From positions 1,798,001-1,862,000 of the forward strand of contig NZ_CP040709.1 of NCBI RefSeq assembly GCF_005952805.1: 64,000 bases of DNA, read 5' to 3'. The notes beneath the pieces are model-generated. The model was not told where the DNA came from, ran no database searches, and was given only the letters and a program-made list of their open reading frames with translations. Made by a program: the position numbers and the translations under genes. The DNA comes from Inhella inkyongensis. Its GTDB lineage: Bacteria > Pseudomonadota > Gammaproteobacteria > Burkholderiales > Burkholderiaceae_C. Position 1 is the first letter of the stretch. Each line of letters begins with the position of its first letter. This document shows, one piece after another, positions 18,663-26,636 of the stretch.

Positions 18663-19054
18663 CGCTGCGCCGCAAACACAATCGACGACATCAGGGTGGC
18701 GCCGCCCAGCAGCAAGCCGGCAATGGCTGCCAGCACCGGGCCCCAGCGGGTGGATTGAACGGCTTGCGAGCGGTCCGCTGCCCATTGCTCGTCAGAGCGC
18801 AGGCCATAGACGATGGCGAACAGTGCGCCTTGGGCGAGCATCAGGCCCAGCAAGGGCAAGGCCCAGGCGGCCATCAAGTCATCCTGGCCCAGCGCCTTGA
18901 AGCGCTGCAAACCAGCCAAGCCCACGAGTGTGGGCAGGGCGTGCAGCCAAGCCAGGGCATCGCGCCCGCCGTGCAGATAAAAGCGATGGGCGCCGAGGCT
19001 GCCGCCCAGCAGGGCCAGCCAGGCGGCCAGGGTCTTGCTCTTGATCGCATTCAT
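18602..19054 (-). CDS. TM2-domain-like small membrane protein
   Basis: A 150-residue membrane protein of unknown function. The N terminus [25 protein letters not shown] is the TM2-domain pattern (helix, short G-A-H-R-F-Y-L turn, helix), and three to four helices are expected in total. It ends in a soluble tail after [10 protein letters not shown]. The ATG at 19054 overlaps the stop of the GNAT gene (ATGA), so the two form an operon. Its 3' end is antisense to the last 61 bases of folK. Confidence 0.8.
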   Translation of the reverse strand: MNAIKSKTLAAWLALLGGSLGAHRFYLHGGRDALAWLHALPTLVGLAGLQRFKALGQDDLMAAWALPLLGLMLAQGALFAIVYGLRSDEQWAADRSQAVQSTRWGPVLAAIAGLLLGGATLMSSIVFAAQRYFELDAATAASKPPMHSMA

Positions 19055-19629
19055 AGCGGATCCTGCGTCGCGCCCAGGCCCAGTTCGCGCTGCATCATCA
19101 CCACATCGAGCCAACGTCCGAACTTCCAGCCGCTGTGGCGCAGCACACCTGCTTCGGCAAATCCGAGGCTGCGGTGCAGGCCGATGGAGCCGGCATTGGC
19201 GCTGTCGCCAATCACGGCCAGCATCTGTCGTGCGCCAGCCTGGGTGCAGCGGGCGATCAACTCGGTCAGCAGCAGGCCGCCGACCCCTTGCCCGCGGGCG
19301 TCGGGCGCCAGATAGACCGAATCCTCGACGCAGAAACGATAAGCAGCGCGCGGCCGAAACCAGTTGGCGTAGGCATAGCCGAGAATGCGCCCCTGCTGCT
19401 CGGCCACCAGATAGGGCAGGCCGCGCGCCAGCACTTCCTGACGGCGGCGCTGCATTTCGGTGGCATCCGGGGCATCCAGTTCAAAGGTGCCGGTTCCATT
19501 CAGCACCGCGTCGGCGTAGATGGTGGTGATGGCGTCCAAGTCACCGTCCTGGGACGGGCGGATCAAGATGCCGTGAAGCGGGCCGTGAAGCGGGTCACGG
19601 GGGCGGGTATGGGAAGAGTGAGTGGGCAT
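19051..19629 (-). CDS. GNAT family N-acetyltransferase (phosphinothricin-acetyltransferase-like)
   Basis: A 192-residue cytoplasmic acetyltransferase. The motif A acetyl-CoA loop VYLAPDARGQGVGGLLLTELI is followed by GFAEAGVLRHSGWKFGRWLDVVMMQ, a C-terminal block typical of PAT/YncA-like enzymes that acetylate amino groups of small molecules such as methionine derivatives or phosphinothricin. The actual substrate is not shown. First gene of a pair with the TM2-like protein. A second ATG shortly inside, giving a product without the proline/histidine-rich start, is possible. Confidence 0.88.
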   Translation of the reverse strand: MPTHSSHTRPRDPLHGPLHGILIRPSQDGDLDAITTIYADAVLNGTGTFELDAPDATEMQRRRQEVLARGLPYLVAEQQGRILGYAYANWFRPRAAYRFCVEDSVYLAPDARGQGVGGLLLTELIARCTQAGARQMLAVIGDSANAGSIGLHRSLGFAEAGVLRHSGWKFGRWLDVVMMQRELGLGATQDPL

Positions 19630-19640
19630 CGTGGGTCGCA

Positions 19641-19662
19641 GTCTATAATCGCCGGCTTTTCG
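19641..19662 (+). promoter_or_regulatory. Probable rpsP promoter (-10 and start region)
   Basis: TATAAT (19644-19649) sits in a 22-base block that recurs, with one mismatch, upstream of rplS. The implied leader before rpsP is about 190 bases long and contains a hairpin CGCTCT-ATGCA-AGAGCG (19747-19763). No good -35 hexamer is visible. Confidence 0.65.
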
Positions 19663-19844
19663 TACTGGTCAATTGCGTGAGCTGTGCATGAATCAAGCAT
19701 GCGCATGTGCGTGTGATTGGCGTATCTACAGTGCGAACCCCGGTGGCGCTCTATGCAAGAGCGTCGCCATCCGGTTCAAATCGCCCCTGACGTGTCCCTG
19801 TGGTGCGGTGGAACCTTCAACTGATTGAACCGAAGGAATTCCAA

Positions 19845-20111
19845 ATGGTCGTGATCCGTCTTGCTCGCGGTGGCTCCAAGAAGCGCCCGTTCTACAACAT
19901 CGTCGTCGCCCCCAAGCAGGAGCGCCGCGATGGCCGCTTCATCGAGCGCGTGGGCTTCTACAACCCGGTGGCTTCGGGCCAAGCCGAGACCCTGCGTCTG
20001 GCTCTGGACCGCGTCAGCTACTGGACCGGCGTTGGCGCCCAGGTGTCGCTCGTCGTCGAGCGTCTGATCAAGCAAGCGCAAAAGGCGGCTGCGGCCCCGG
20101 CTGCGGCCTGA
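19845..20111 (+). CDS. rpsP: 30S ribosomal protein S16
   Basis: An 88-residue small-subunit protein. [20 protein letters not shown], the family start, and [22 protein letters not shown] identify it. An AAGGA ribosome-binding site lies seven bases before ATG 19845; an in-frame extension to 19800 is rejected for that reason. First gene of rpsP-rimM-trmD-rplS, with rimM starting two bases after its stop. Confidence 0.98.
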   Translation: MVVIRLARGGSKKRPFYNIVVAPKQERRDGRFIERVGFYNPVASGQAETLRLALDRVSYWTGVGAQVSLVVERLIKQAQKAAAAPAAA

Positions 20112-20113
20112 AG

Positions 20114-20722
20114 ATGACCGAGGCCAAACCGCAAGGTTGGCCACAGGACGCGGTCGAAGTCGGCCGCATCCTGGGCGCTTATGGCGTGAAGGGCTGGATC
20201 AAGGTCCAGCCCTTTTCTTTTGACGCCTCGGCCTTGTTCGGCAGCAAGGCCTGGTGCCTGACTTTGCTGCGTCCGGGGCAAGCTGCGCATCAATTGCTCA
20301 AGGTGTTGGCGCTGCGCGAGCAGGGCGAGGACCTGGTGGCGCAGATTGAAGGTGTGGACGACCGCACGCAGGCTGAACAGCTGCGCGGTGGCGTGCTCTC
20401 GGTGTCGCGCGCGGCCTTTCCGAAGACGCCGGACGGCGAGTACTACTGGCTGGACCTGATCGGCCTGTCGGTGCGCAATCTGCAGGACCAGTTGCTGGGG
20501 CAGGTGATTGGCCTGATCGACACGGGCCCGCATGCGGTGTTCCGCATTGCCCCGCCCGGTGTGGACAAGCCCACGCCCAGCCAGGAAGTGCTGATTCCAT
20601 TCGTGTCGGCCTATGTGCAGGATGTTGATCTGGCCGCTGGTCTGATCCGGGTGGACTGGGTGGCTGATTGGTCGACTGATAGGTCGGCTGATGGGTCGGC
20701 GGACGAGGCCAAGCCGGCCTGA
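20114..20722 (+). CDS. rimM: Ribosome maturation factor RimM
   Basis: A 202-residue factor for 16S rRNA 3'-domain processing that binds S19. The N-terminal beta-barrel shows [18 protein letters not shown], and the PRC-barrel shows [11 protein letters not shown], with [22 protein letters not shown] near the end. The C-terminal tail is encoded by about three 12-bp repeats (20668-20704) giving the Ser/Asp-rich [12 protein letters not shown], which is an extension beyond the conserved domain. Confidence 0.96.
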   Translation: MTEAKPQGWPQDAVEVGRILGAYGVKGWIKVQPFSFDASALFGSKAWCLTLLRPGQAAHQLLKVLALREQGEDLVAQIEGVDDRTQAEQLRGGVLSVSRAAFPKTPDGEYYWLDLIGLSVRNLQDQLLGQVIGLIDTGPHAVFRIAPPGVDKPTPSQEVLIPFVSAYVQDVDLAAGLIRVDWVADWSTDRSADGSADEAKPA

Positions 20723-20729
20723 AGTCCGC

Positions 20730-21491
20730 ATGCGCTTTGATGTCCTGACGCTCTTCCCCGAGCTGATCGCGCCCTTTACGCAGCAAGGCATCACCCGGCG
20801 CGCTTTTGCGTCGGGTCAGGTGCAACTGCAATGCTGGAACCCGCGCGACCACGCCGAGGACAACTACCGCCGCGTGGACGATCGCTGCTACGGCGGCGGC
20901 CCCGGCATGGTGATGCTGGTCGAGCCGCTGGAGCGCTGCCTGGCGGCGGCGCAGGCTGCGCGTGCGGCGTGCGGGCCGGTGATTCACTTCAGCCCGGCCG
21001 GTCGGCCGCTGAACCAGGCCCTGGTGCAGGAGCTGGCACAAGGCGAGGGCGCGGTGTTGGTGTGCGGGCGCTACGAAGGCATCGACCAGCGCTTCATCGA
21101 CCGCCATGTGGACCTGGAGGTCAGCCTGGGCGACTTCGTGCTTTCGGGCGGCGAGCTGCCGGCCCTGGCCCTGATCGACGCCATCACCCGGCTGCAGCCT
21201 GGCGTGTTGGGCGACGCCGCCTCGCACGAGCAGGACAGTTTTTCCGACGGCTTGCTGGACTGCCCGCATTACAGCCGCCCCGAACAGCTCGGTGATGACG
21301 CGGTGCCGGCGGTGCTGCTCTCCGGCCACCACGAGCAGATTCGTCAATGGCGGCGCGAGCGCTCGCTGTGGCTGAGCTGGACGCGCCGCCCCGATCTGAT
21401 CGAGGCCGCGCGCCAGGCTGGGCGCCTGAGTCGGCGCGACGAGCAACTGCTCGCGGGCTGGCAGGCCGCCCAGCAACCCCAGGTGTTTTGA
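20730..21491 (+). CDS. trmD: tRNA (guanine37-N1)-methyltransferase
   Basis: A 253-residue SPOUT (trefoil-knot) enzyme that methylates G37 next to the anticodon to prevent frameshifting. [13 protein letters not shown], the [13 protein letters not shown] loop, the [13 protein letters not shown] cofactor knot and [15 protein letters not shown] are diagnostic. The start at 20730, seven bases after the rimM stop, gives the standard N terminus; the longer in-frame extension overlaps rimM and is rejected. Confidence 0.98.
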   Translation: MRFDVLTLFPELIAPFTQQGITRRAFASGQVQLQCWNPRDHAEDNYRRVDDRCYGGGPGMVMLVEPLERCLAAAQAARAACGPVIHFSPAGRPLNQALVQELAQGEGAVLVCGRYEGIDQRFIDRHVDLEVSLGDFVLSGGELPALALIDAITRLQPGVLGDAASHEQDSFSDGLLDCPHYSRPEQLGDDAVPAVLLSGHHEQIRQWRRERSLWLSWTRRPDLIEAARQAGRLSRRDEQLLAGWQAAQQPQVF

Positions 21492-21528
21492 GCTCGGCTG
21501 ATTTCTGTCTATAATCGCGGGCTTTTCG
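21488..21528 (+). promoter_or_regulatory. rplS promoter
   Basis: TTGAGC (21488-21493, overlapping the trmD stop), 16 bases, then TATAAT (21510-21515). The region 21507-21528 matches the rpsP promoter block with one mismatch, implying that rplS is also transcribed independently of the upstream genes. Confidence 0.75.
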
Positions 21529-21607
21529 ATCCTCTGCGGGGCATTGGCCGGCACATTCGTGGCGTCCAAGAAAAACAAAGTGCCCGCAAGATCCTTTGGA
21601 GACCCCC

Positions 21608-21961
21608 ATGGACTTGATCCAAACCCTTGAGCAAGAAGAAATCGCCCGTCTGAACAAGACGATCCCCAGCTTCATGCCCGGCGACACCGTGATCGTCAGC
21701 GTGAACGTGGTGGAAGGCACCCGCAAGCGCGTGCAGGCTTTTGAAGGCGTGGTGATTGCCAAGCGCAATCGCGGCCTGAACAGCGCCTTCATCGTGCGCA
21801 AGATCTCCAGCGGCGAAGGCGTCGAGCGCACCTTCCAGCTGTACAGCCCGCTGATCGCTTCGATCGAAGTCAAGCGTCGCGGCGATGTGCGCCGTGCCAA
21901 GCTGTACTACCTGCGCAGCCGTTCGGGCAAGTCGGCTCGTATCAAGGAAAAGCTGGCGTAA
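21608..21961 (+). CDS. rplS: 50S ribosomal protein L19
   Basis: A 117-residue protein at the 30S-50S interface. [20 protein letters not shown], the [19 protein letters not shown] block and the C-terminal [20 protein letters not shown] identify it. A GGAG ribosome-binding site precedes ATG 21608. The gene has its own promoter and is followed by a strong terminator. Confidence 0.98.
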   Translation: MDLIQTLEQEEIARLNKTIPSFMPGDTVIVSVNVVEGTRKRVQAFEGVVIAKRNRGLNSAFIVRKISSGEGVERTFQLYSPLIASIEVKRRGDVRRAKLYYLRSRSGKSARIKEKLA

Positions 21962-21981
21962 GCCAAGCTGTTCCCAAAGAG

Positions 21982-22011
21982 GCCGCCTGGGGCAACCCTG
22001 GCGGCTTTTTT
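21982..22011 (+). terminator. Rho-independent terminator after rplS
   Basis: GCCGCCTGGG (21982-21991) pairs with CCCTGGCGGC (21996-22005) around GCAA with one mismatch, followed by six T. Confidence 0.93.
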
Positions 22012-22037
22012 CTTGTCTGTCCGCCTATGCTGAAGTG

Positions 22038-22727
22038 ATGAGTCTGCGACCGCCCAGTTTTGATCCGCGCGCGGTTCCGGTTCGGGCCGTCGATGCCCAT
22101 CTGGCGGCGCACCCCTCGACCTGGCTGGAGGCCGACGCGCTGCGCCAGCACTTTGCGCAGGTGCCTCTGGTGGCTCCCGAGCGCCCCGGCGATGGCGGTC
22201 GTCTGAGCTTGCGTGCTACGCGGGCGGCCAGTGTGCTGATCCCCTTGGTGCGACGCGAGACGGGCCTGCAGGTGCTGCTGACGCGTCGCACTGAGCACCT
22301 GAAGGACCATGCCGGCCAGATCAGCTTTCCCGGCGGCCGGGTCGAGCCCGAAGATGCCGATGCTTGGGCCACTGCGCTGCGCGAGGCACAGGAGGAGATC
22401 GGCCTGAACCCCAGCTGGGTGGAGCCGCTGGGCCAGTTGCCGCTCTATCGCACCGTGACGGCCTACGACGTGACCCCTTGCGTGGGCCTGGTGCGTCCCG
22501 GCTTTGCGCTCCAGCTCGATGCGGGTGAAGTGGCCGAGGCCTTCGAAGTTCCCCTCGCATTTCTGATGGACCCGGCGCAGCATCGCTGGCATCGCCTCAA
22601 GCTGCTGGGCTTCGAGCGTGACTTCCTGTCCATGCCATGGACGCAGCAGGGGCGCGAGTACTTCATCTGGGGCGCTACGGCGGCGATGTTGCGCAATCTC
22701 TACCATCAGTTGGCCCAAGGCCGCTGA
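22038..22727 (+). CDS. Nudix hydrolase, CoA pyrophosphatase type
   Basis: A 229-residue Nudix enzyme. The Nudix box runs from GGRVEPEDADAWATALREAQ to EEIGL, preceded by LLTRRTEHLKDHAGQISFPG, the extra signature of coenzyme A pyrophosphatases (NudL/YeaB). It probably hydrolyses CoA or oxidised CoA to 3',5'-ADP and phosphopantetheine. ATG 22038 follows the rplS terminator, so it has its own promoter. The next gene begins 41 bases downstream. Confidence 0.92.
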   Translation: MSLRPPSFDPRAVPVRAVDAHLAAHPSTWLEADALRQHFAQVPLVAPERPGDGGRLSLRATRAASVLIPLVRRETGLQVLLTRRTEHLKDHAGQISFPGGRVEPEDADAWATALREAQEEIGLNPSWVEPLGQLPLYRTVTAYDVTPCVGLVRPGFALQLDAGEVAEAFEVPLAFLMDPAQHRWHRLKLLGFERDFLSMPWTQQGREYFIWGATAAMLRNLYHQLAQGR

Positions 22728-22768
22728 GCCGCCGCGCGCCAGAGTGGGCGCCGCTAACATCCCGCCCC

Positions 22769-23758
22769 ATGAGTTTCTTTTCGGTGTTGCTGGCCCTGCT
22801 GTGTGAGCAGCTCAAACCCCTGCCGCATGGCAACGCGGTGCATCAAGGGGCGATTGGCTGGGCGCATTGGGCGGGTCGCAATTTCGACGCCGGGCGGGCT
22901 CATCATGCTTGGGTGGTCTGGTTGGTCACAGCGCTCGCGCCCGCGCTGTTGGCGGCGGTGCTGCACATGGGCCTGCGCCACTACTCCTTGGTGCTGGCTC
23001 TGGCCTTTGATGTGCTAATCCTCTATCTGACCCTGGGGTTTCGGCAGTTCAGCCACTTCTTCACCGACATCCGCGTGGCGCTGGAGCGTGGTGATGAGTT
23101 GGAGGCGCGCACGCTGCTCGCCCAGTGGCAGCACCTGGATGCCAGCGAACTGCCGCGCGGTGAATTGCTGCGCCATGTGATCGAGCATTCGTTGCTGGCC
23201 GCACACCGTCATGTGTTCGGTGTGTTTTTCTGGTTCGTGCTGTTCTCGGCCCTGGGCCTGGGTCCGGCAGGGGCGGTGCTTTATCGCATGGCCGAGTTCG
23301 CGAGCCGTTACTGGGCCTTTCGCAATCGGGCGCTGGATACCCACACCCACGAAGGCCTGCGCGAGCGTGCGCAGCGCAACTTCAATTGGATCGACCATGT
23401 GCCAGCCCGCCTGACCGCCACTGGCTTTGCCATCGTGGGAAATTTCGAAGAGGCGGTGAACGGCTGGCGCCGTGATGCGCCGCTGTGGCAGCACCTCAAT
23501 GAGGGCATCATCCTGGCCGCTGCGGCGGGCGCGGTGGGGGTGCAACTGGGTGGTGCCGCTGCACCGGGTGTGACGCCGGATCGCAGCAAGACCCTGGCCG
23601 CCGGTGGCGCCCAGGACGCCACGGCGGCCGAGGGCTCCACCCCGGGTGATCCGCCCACGCTCAGCCATTTGCACTCGGTGGTGCGCCTGGTGTGGCGCTC
23701 CGTGGTGCTGTGGATGCTGCTGCTGGCCCTGCTGACTTTGAGCAACCTCATCGGTTGA
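22769..23758 (+). CDS. CobD/CbiB family membrane protein
   Basis: A 329-residue inner-membrane protein resembling CbiB/CobD, the adenosylcobinamide-phosphate synthase family. LRHVIEHSLLAAHRHVFGVFFWF, VLYRMAEFASRYW and FNWIDHVPARLTATGFAIVGNFEEA fit conserved CbiB blocks. No other cobalamin genes are nearby, and isolated family members of this type are common in Burkholderiales, so a B12 role is unproven. ATG 22769 gives a start directly before the first hydrophobic segment. Confidence 0.85.
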   Translation: MSFFSVLLALLCEQLKPLPHGNAVHQGAIGWAHWAGRNFDAGRAHHAWVVWLVTALAPALLAAVLHMGLRHYSLVLALAFDVLILYLTLGFRQFSHFFTDIRVALERGDELEARTLLAQWQHLDASELPRGELLRHVIEHSLLAAHRHVFGVFFWFVLFSALGLGPAGAVLYRMAEFASRYWAFRNRALDTHTHEGLRERAQRNFNWIDHVPARLTATGFAIVGNFEEAVNGWRRDAPLWQHLNEGIILAAAAGAVGVQLGGAAAPGVTPDRSKTLAAGGAQDATAAEGSTPGDPPTLSHLHSVVRLVWRSVVLWMLLLALLTLSNLIG

Positions 23759-23778
23759 GGGGCGGCTCCAGCCGCCCC
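23759..23778. terminator. GC-rich hairpin between convergent genes
   Basis: GGGGCGGCT (23759-23767) and AGCCGCCCC (23770-23778) form a nine-bp stem two bases after the CobD-like gene. There is no T tract, so it may be a weak or Rho-assisted terminator. Confidence 0.5.
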
Positions 23779-23799
23779 CGCTGCGTTCAATCTCCGCTG

Positions 23800-26577
23800 T
23801 TAAACGCCGCTGCGCTGCAACTTGGCCTGCAGGGCCAGGCTCAAGGTCTCCGCGACATCCTGCAAATGCGCCCGCGCCTCAGCCGACAAGCCAGCCTTGT
23901 TGGCACCCGCCTGGATGCGCGCCAGCAGGGTCTTGGCCTGCGCACGCATCAGGCTGCGGCTGTCCGCCCGCGCTCCGCTTGAGGGGCGCAGCAGGGCCGC
24001 GGCAAGGCGGTTCGCGTGTTCGCGCTGCAGCTCGCGGCGGGTGCCCGGGATATCGGCCGCACCGCCGAGTTCGCTCCAAATGTCCTGGCCCAGGCGCTGA
24101 TAGAGCTCGGCTAAGGGGAAGGCCTCGCCCTTGGCGAGCTTGGCCTCGCTGTCCAGGATGCGTCCGGCCACGCCATCACTGAGCAACTGGGCCAACAAGG
24201 CCTTTTGCAAATCCACCAACTGGTTGGTGAACGAGTACATGGTGGTGGGCGTGCGTTCGCCTTCGAACAGGGCGTCGGTACGTTCGGCAAAGTCAGGCGC
24301 CAGGCGGCGCTCCAGCGCAGGGCTCAAGGCATAGGCCCCGGCCGAGAAGAAATGTTTGCCGAGCAGATCCAGTGCCTCTCGCTGCAAAGCAGCGGAGTTG
24401 GGTTGCAGCGGATCCCGACCCGAGCCCGGGAAGTCCCGCAGGGTCTTCACCCCGCCGATCTGACGCACCAGGATGCCGGCGGCCCGGCCCAGGTCGCCGG
24501 CTACAAAGCCCAGGGTGCGGCGCAGCACCGCATAGTCCTCGGTGGGTTTGAGACTGCGGGTTTCCTGCTTGGCGATCATGTCGCGCGCGATGGCGACCCG
24601 GCTGCGCGCAAAGGCGATGGGGTCGTCGCCCAGGTCGTCGGACAAGGACTCGGGGTCGATGCCCAGGCTGTTGTCCTCATCGGTGCCGTAGGCCAGCCAC
24701 TTCTCGGCGCTGCGGCCGGCAATGCGCTGCAGCGCCTCGGCTTCCTCTTCCTTTGCCAGCGGCTTGTAGCCGTACTCGATGGCCCAATAGTCGTAGGGGC
24801 CCAGGGCCGGGCGTGTGCGGCCATGGTGGGGCAACAGGGCCTGCCCGGGCGCTGGCAGATGGGTGCCGGGGTACTCCATCACCGAGCCCGAGATGCCATG
24901 GGCGGCGGTGAAGGCCGGGTCATTGATCTGGGCCCAGGTGTAGGCGCGCGAGGAGCGGAAGTTGTGCCGCAGCCCCAAGGTGTGACCCACCTCGTGCATG
25001 GCCACGCCGCGCAGCACATTGAGCATGAATTCTTTGGCCTCGGGGCCATCGGGCTGCACGTCACCGCGTGCGGCCAACACATCCAGCCCGTAGTGCAATT
25101 GCTCCATGGCGCGGTCGGCAAATTGGCAGGCCTCCGAGTGCGGATGGGCGTCGGTGTGCTGCGGTGCCGGCACCAGGCCTTCGCGCAAGGCGTCGTGGGC
25201 TTGCAGGGCCTGGGCCCAGTCCGTCACGCCCTTGAGCGTGGCGGCACGGAACCAGCGCTGATTGCGCGAAGACAGGCCTTCAAAGGCGATGTCCGCGTCC
25301 AGGATTTCGCCCGTGCGTGGGTCCACATGGCTGGGGCCGATGGCGCCGAAGCTGGGGTCCACATTGACCATCCAGCGTACCGAGGCCACGTTGCCGTCCA
25401 AGGTGTCGAAGCTCGCGTCGTTGGGCTGGATCTTGGCCACCACGGCGTTCTTGAAGCCGATGCGCTCGAAGGCCTTGTTCCACTCCAGGATGCCCTCCAC
25501 CAGGGTGTCGCGGTACTCCAGCGGCACATTGCGGTCGACCCAGAAGGTGATGGGCTTGACCGGCTCGGAGAGCGCGGCCGTGGGGTCCTTCTTCTCCAGC
25601 CGCCAACGATTGATCATGCGCTGGCGTGGGGTGCGGGCCAGGTCGTTGCTGAAGTCGTCCACCGCGGTCTGGAAATAGCCCACCCGCGGGTCAGCGGCGC
25701 GCGGCGCGGCCGGCTGATCGGGCAGCTTCATCAGCGTGTAGTGGATGCCCATGAACAGGCTGCGCGCATCCGGCAGGGTACCGGGCGTGCTGGGCTGGGG
25801 TCCGCTGGGGGCGCCCGCCGGGGTGGGCTGGGCGACGGCCAAGGTGGTGGCGGTGAAGTGCTGGTTCACATTGAGCATCACCGCATCGGCCTGCGCGCGG
25901 GCCGTCGTGATGTGGGAGTTCGCCCGGTCCAGCGCGTAGTTCTGGCGATAGAGCCGGTTGAGCGTCATCCCCAGGCCTTGCATGTCGCTGAGGAACAGGC
26001 CATTGGCCTCGATGAGCACTGATTTGCGCTCGGGGTGGGGCTGCGAGGCCACCGTCACGCTGCCCAGCAGGCTGGGCGAGTAGCTGGCTTCGACCGTGCG
26101 CGCGCTCGGCGTGCCGGCCTGGGCGCGCACCAGTGAGTTGAGGGCGAGCAGCTGCACCTGGTTGTGCACGCGACGGAACTGCACCATCTGCTGCTTGCCC
26201 ACGCCGCCGCCCCAGCGCGAGGCCATCAGCCCCGCGAACAGACCGCGCTCGCCGATGCCGCTGCTGAACTTGGGCGACAGCAACAGCGGCTTGTTCAAGT
26301 CCTCGGGCGCCAGCTCGATCCATACCTTGTCGTCGCGCTGCCAGAGGGTGAACAAGCCCTCCATGCGGGTCGCGTTCTTGACCACGCTGGCGAAGGGCTG
26401 CGGGCCGGAGTTGGGCGTGGCAGGTGCTGCCGCGCTACTGGGTGCCGGCGGGTTTGCTGCGGCCGGGGCTTGTGCCGGTGCCTGTGCTGAGGCTTGGGCC
26501 ATCAGCGCCAGGCTCATGACGGCCAGGGACAAGGCCGAGCGCGTGGCGCGGATGGGTGGGTGCAGGCGAGGGTGCAT
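23800..26577 (-). CDS. Secreted zinc-dependent metalloprotease (DUF4953/DUF5117 type)
   Basis: A 925-residue exported protein. The signal peptide (SALSLAVMSLALMAQASA) is followed by an Ala/Pro/Gln-rich linker, a large N-terminal DUF5117-like domain, and a DUF4953-type domain with the zinc motif HEVGHTLGLRHNF (about residues 526-538), i.e. HExxHxxGxxH of metzincin-like proteases. FWVDRNVPLEYRDTLVEGIL and VSSVMEYPG-like GSVMEYPGTH support the assignment. The start at 26577 has GGAG upstream; a further ATG at 26604 is less likely. Substrates are unknown. It is 59 bases downstream of a secreted S9 peptidase gene on the same strand. Confidence 0.9.
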   Translation of the reverse strand: MHPRLHPPIRATRSALSLAVMSLALMAQASAQAPAQAPAAANPPAPSSAAAPATPNSGPQPFASVVKNATRMEGLFTLWQRDDKVWIELAPEDLNKPLLLSPKFSSGIGERGLFAGLMASRWGGGVGKQQMVQFRRVHNQVQLLALNSLVRAQAGTPSARTVEASYSPSLLGSVTVASQPHPERKSVLIEANGLFLSDMQGLGMTLNRLYRQNYALDRANSHITTARAQADAVMLNVNQHFTATTLAVAQPTPAGAPSGPQPSTPGTLPDARSLFMGIHYTLMKLPDQPAAPRAADPRVGYFQTAVDDFSNDLARTPRQRMINRWRLEKKDPTAALSEPVKPITFWVDRNVPLEYRDTLVEGILEWNKAFERIGFKNAVVAKIQPNDASFDTLDGNVASVRWMVNVDPSFGAIGPSHVDPRTGEILDADIAFEGLSSRNQRWFRAATLKGVTDWAQALQAHDALREGLVPAPQHTDAHPHSEACQFADRAMEQLHYGLDVLAARGDVQPDGPEAKEFMLNVLRGVAMHEVGHTLGLRHNFRSSRAYTWAQINDPAFTAAHGISGSVMEYPGTHLPAPGQALLPHHGRTRPALGPYDYWAIEYGYKPLAKEEEAEALQRIAGRSAEKWLAYGTDEDNSLGIDPESLSDDLGDDPIAFARSRVAIARDMIAKQETRSLKPTEDYAVLRRTLGFVAGDLGRAAGILVRQIGGVKTLRDFPGSGRDPLQPNSAALQREALDLLGKHFFSAGAYALSPALERRLAPDFAERTDALFEGERTPTTMYSFTNQLVDLQKALLAQLLSDGVAGRILDSEAKLAKGEAFPLAELYQRLGQDIWSELGGAADIPGTRRELQREHANRLAAALLRPSSGARADSRSLMRAQAKTLLARIQAGANKAGLSAEARAHLQDVAETLSLALQAKLQRSGV

Positions 26578-26593
26578 CGAAGGCTCCAGGCAA

Positions 26594-26615
26594 GACGGCC
26601 CCAACAGGGGCCGTC
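26594..26615. terminator. Hairpin between S9 peptidase and metalloprotease genes
   Basis: GACGGCCCC (26594-26602) pairs with GGGGCCGTC (26607-26615) around AACA. No T tract follows on the minus strand, so it may be a weak terminator or an mRNA stabiliser. Confidence 0.45.
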
Positions 26616-26636
26616 GAATCGTTCCAGTGCGTTGGC

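Noticed and set aside
16495..18681. A 728-codon minus-strand frame opposite pcnB and folK
   Set aside because: It is composed of low-complexity Ala/Arg/Gln/His sequence typical of the antisense of GC-rich genes, while the plus-strand genes are unmistakable.
19650..19844. A tRNA in the rpsP leader, suggested by GGTTCAAATC
   Set aside because: No matching T stem, acceptor stem or anticodon arm could be folded around it.
24205..26022. A 605-codon plus-strand frame opposite the zinc metalloprotease gene
   Set aside because: No family resemblance; the opposite strand encodes a full metalloprotease with its zinc motif.
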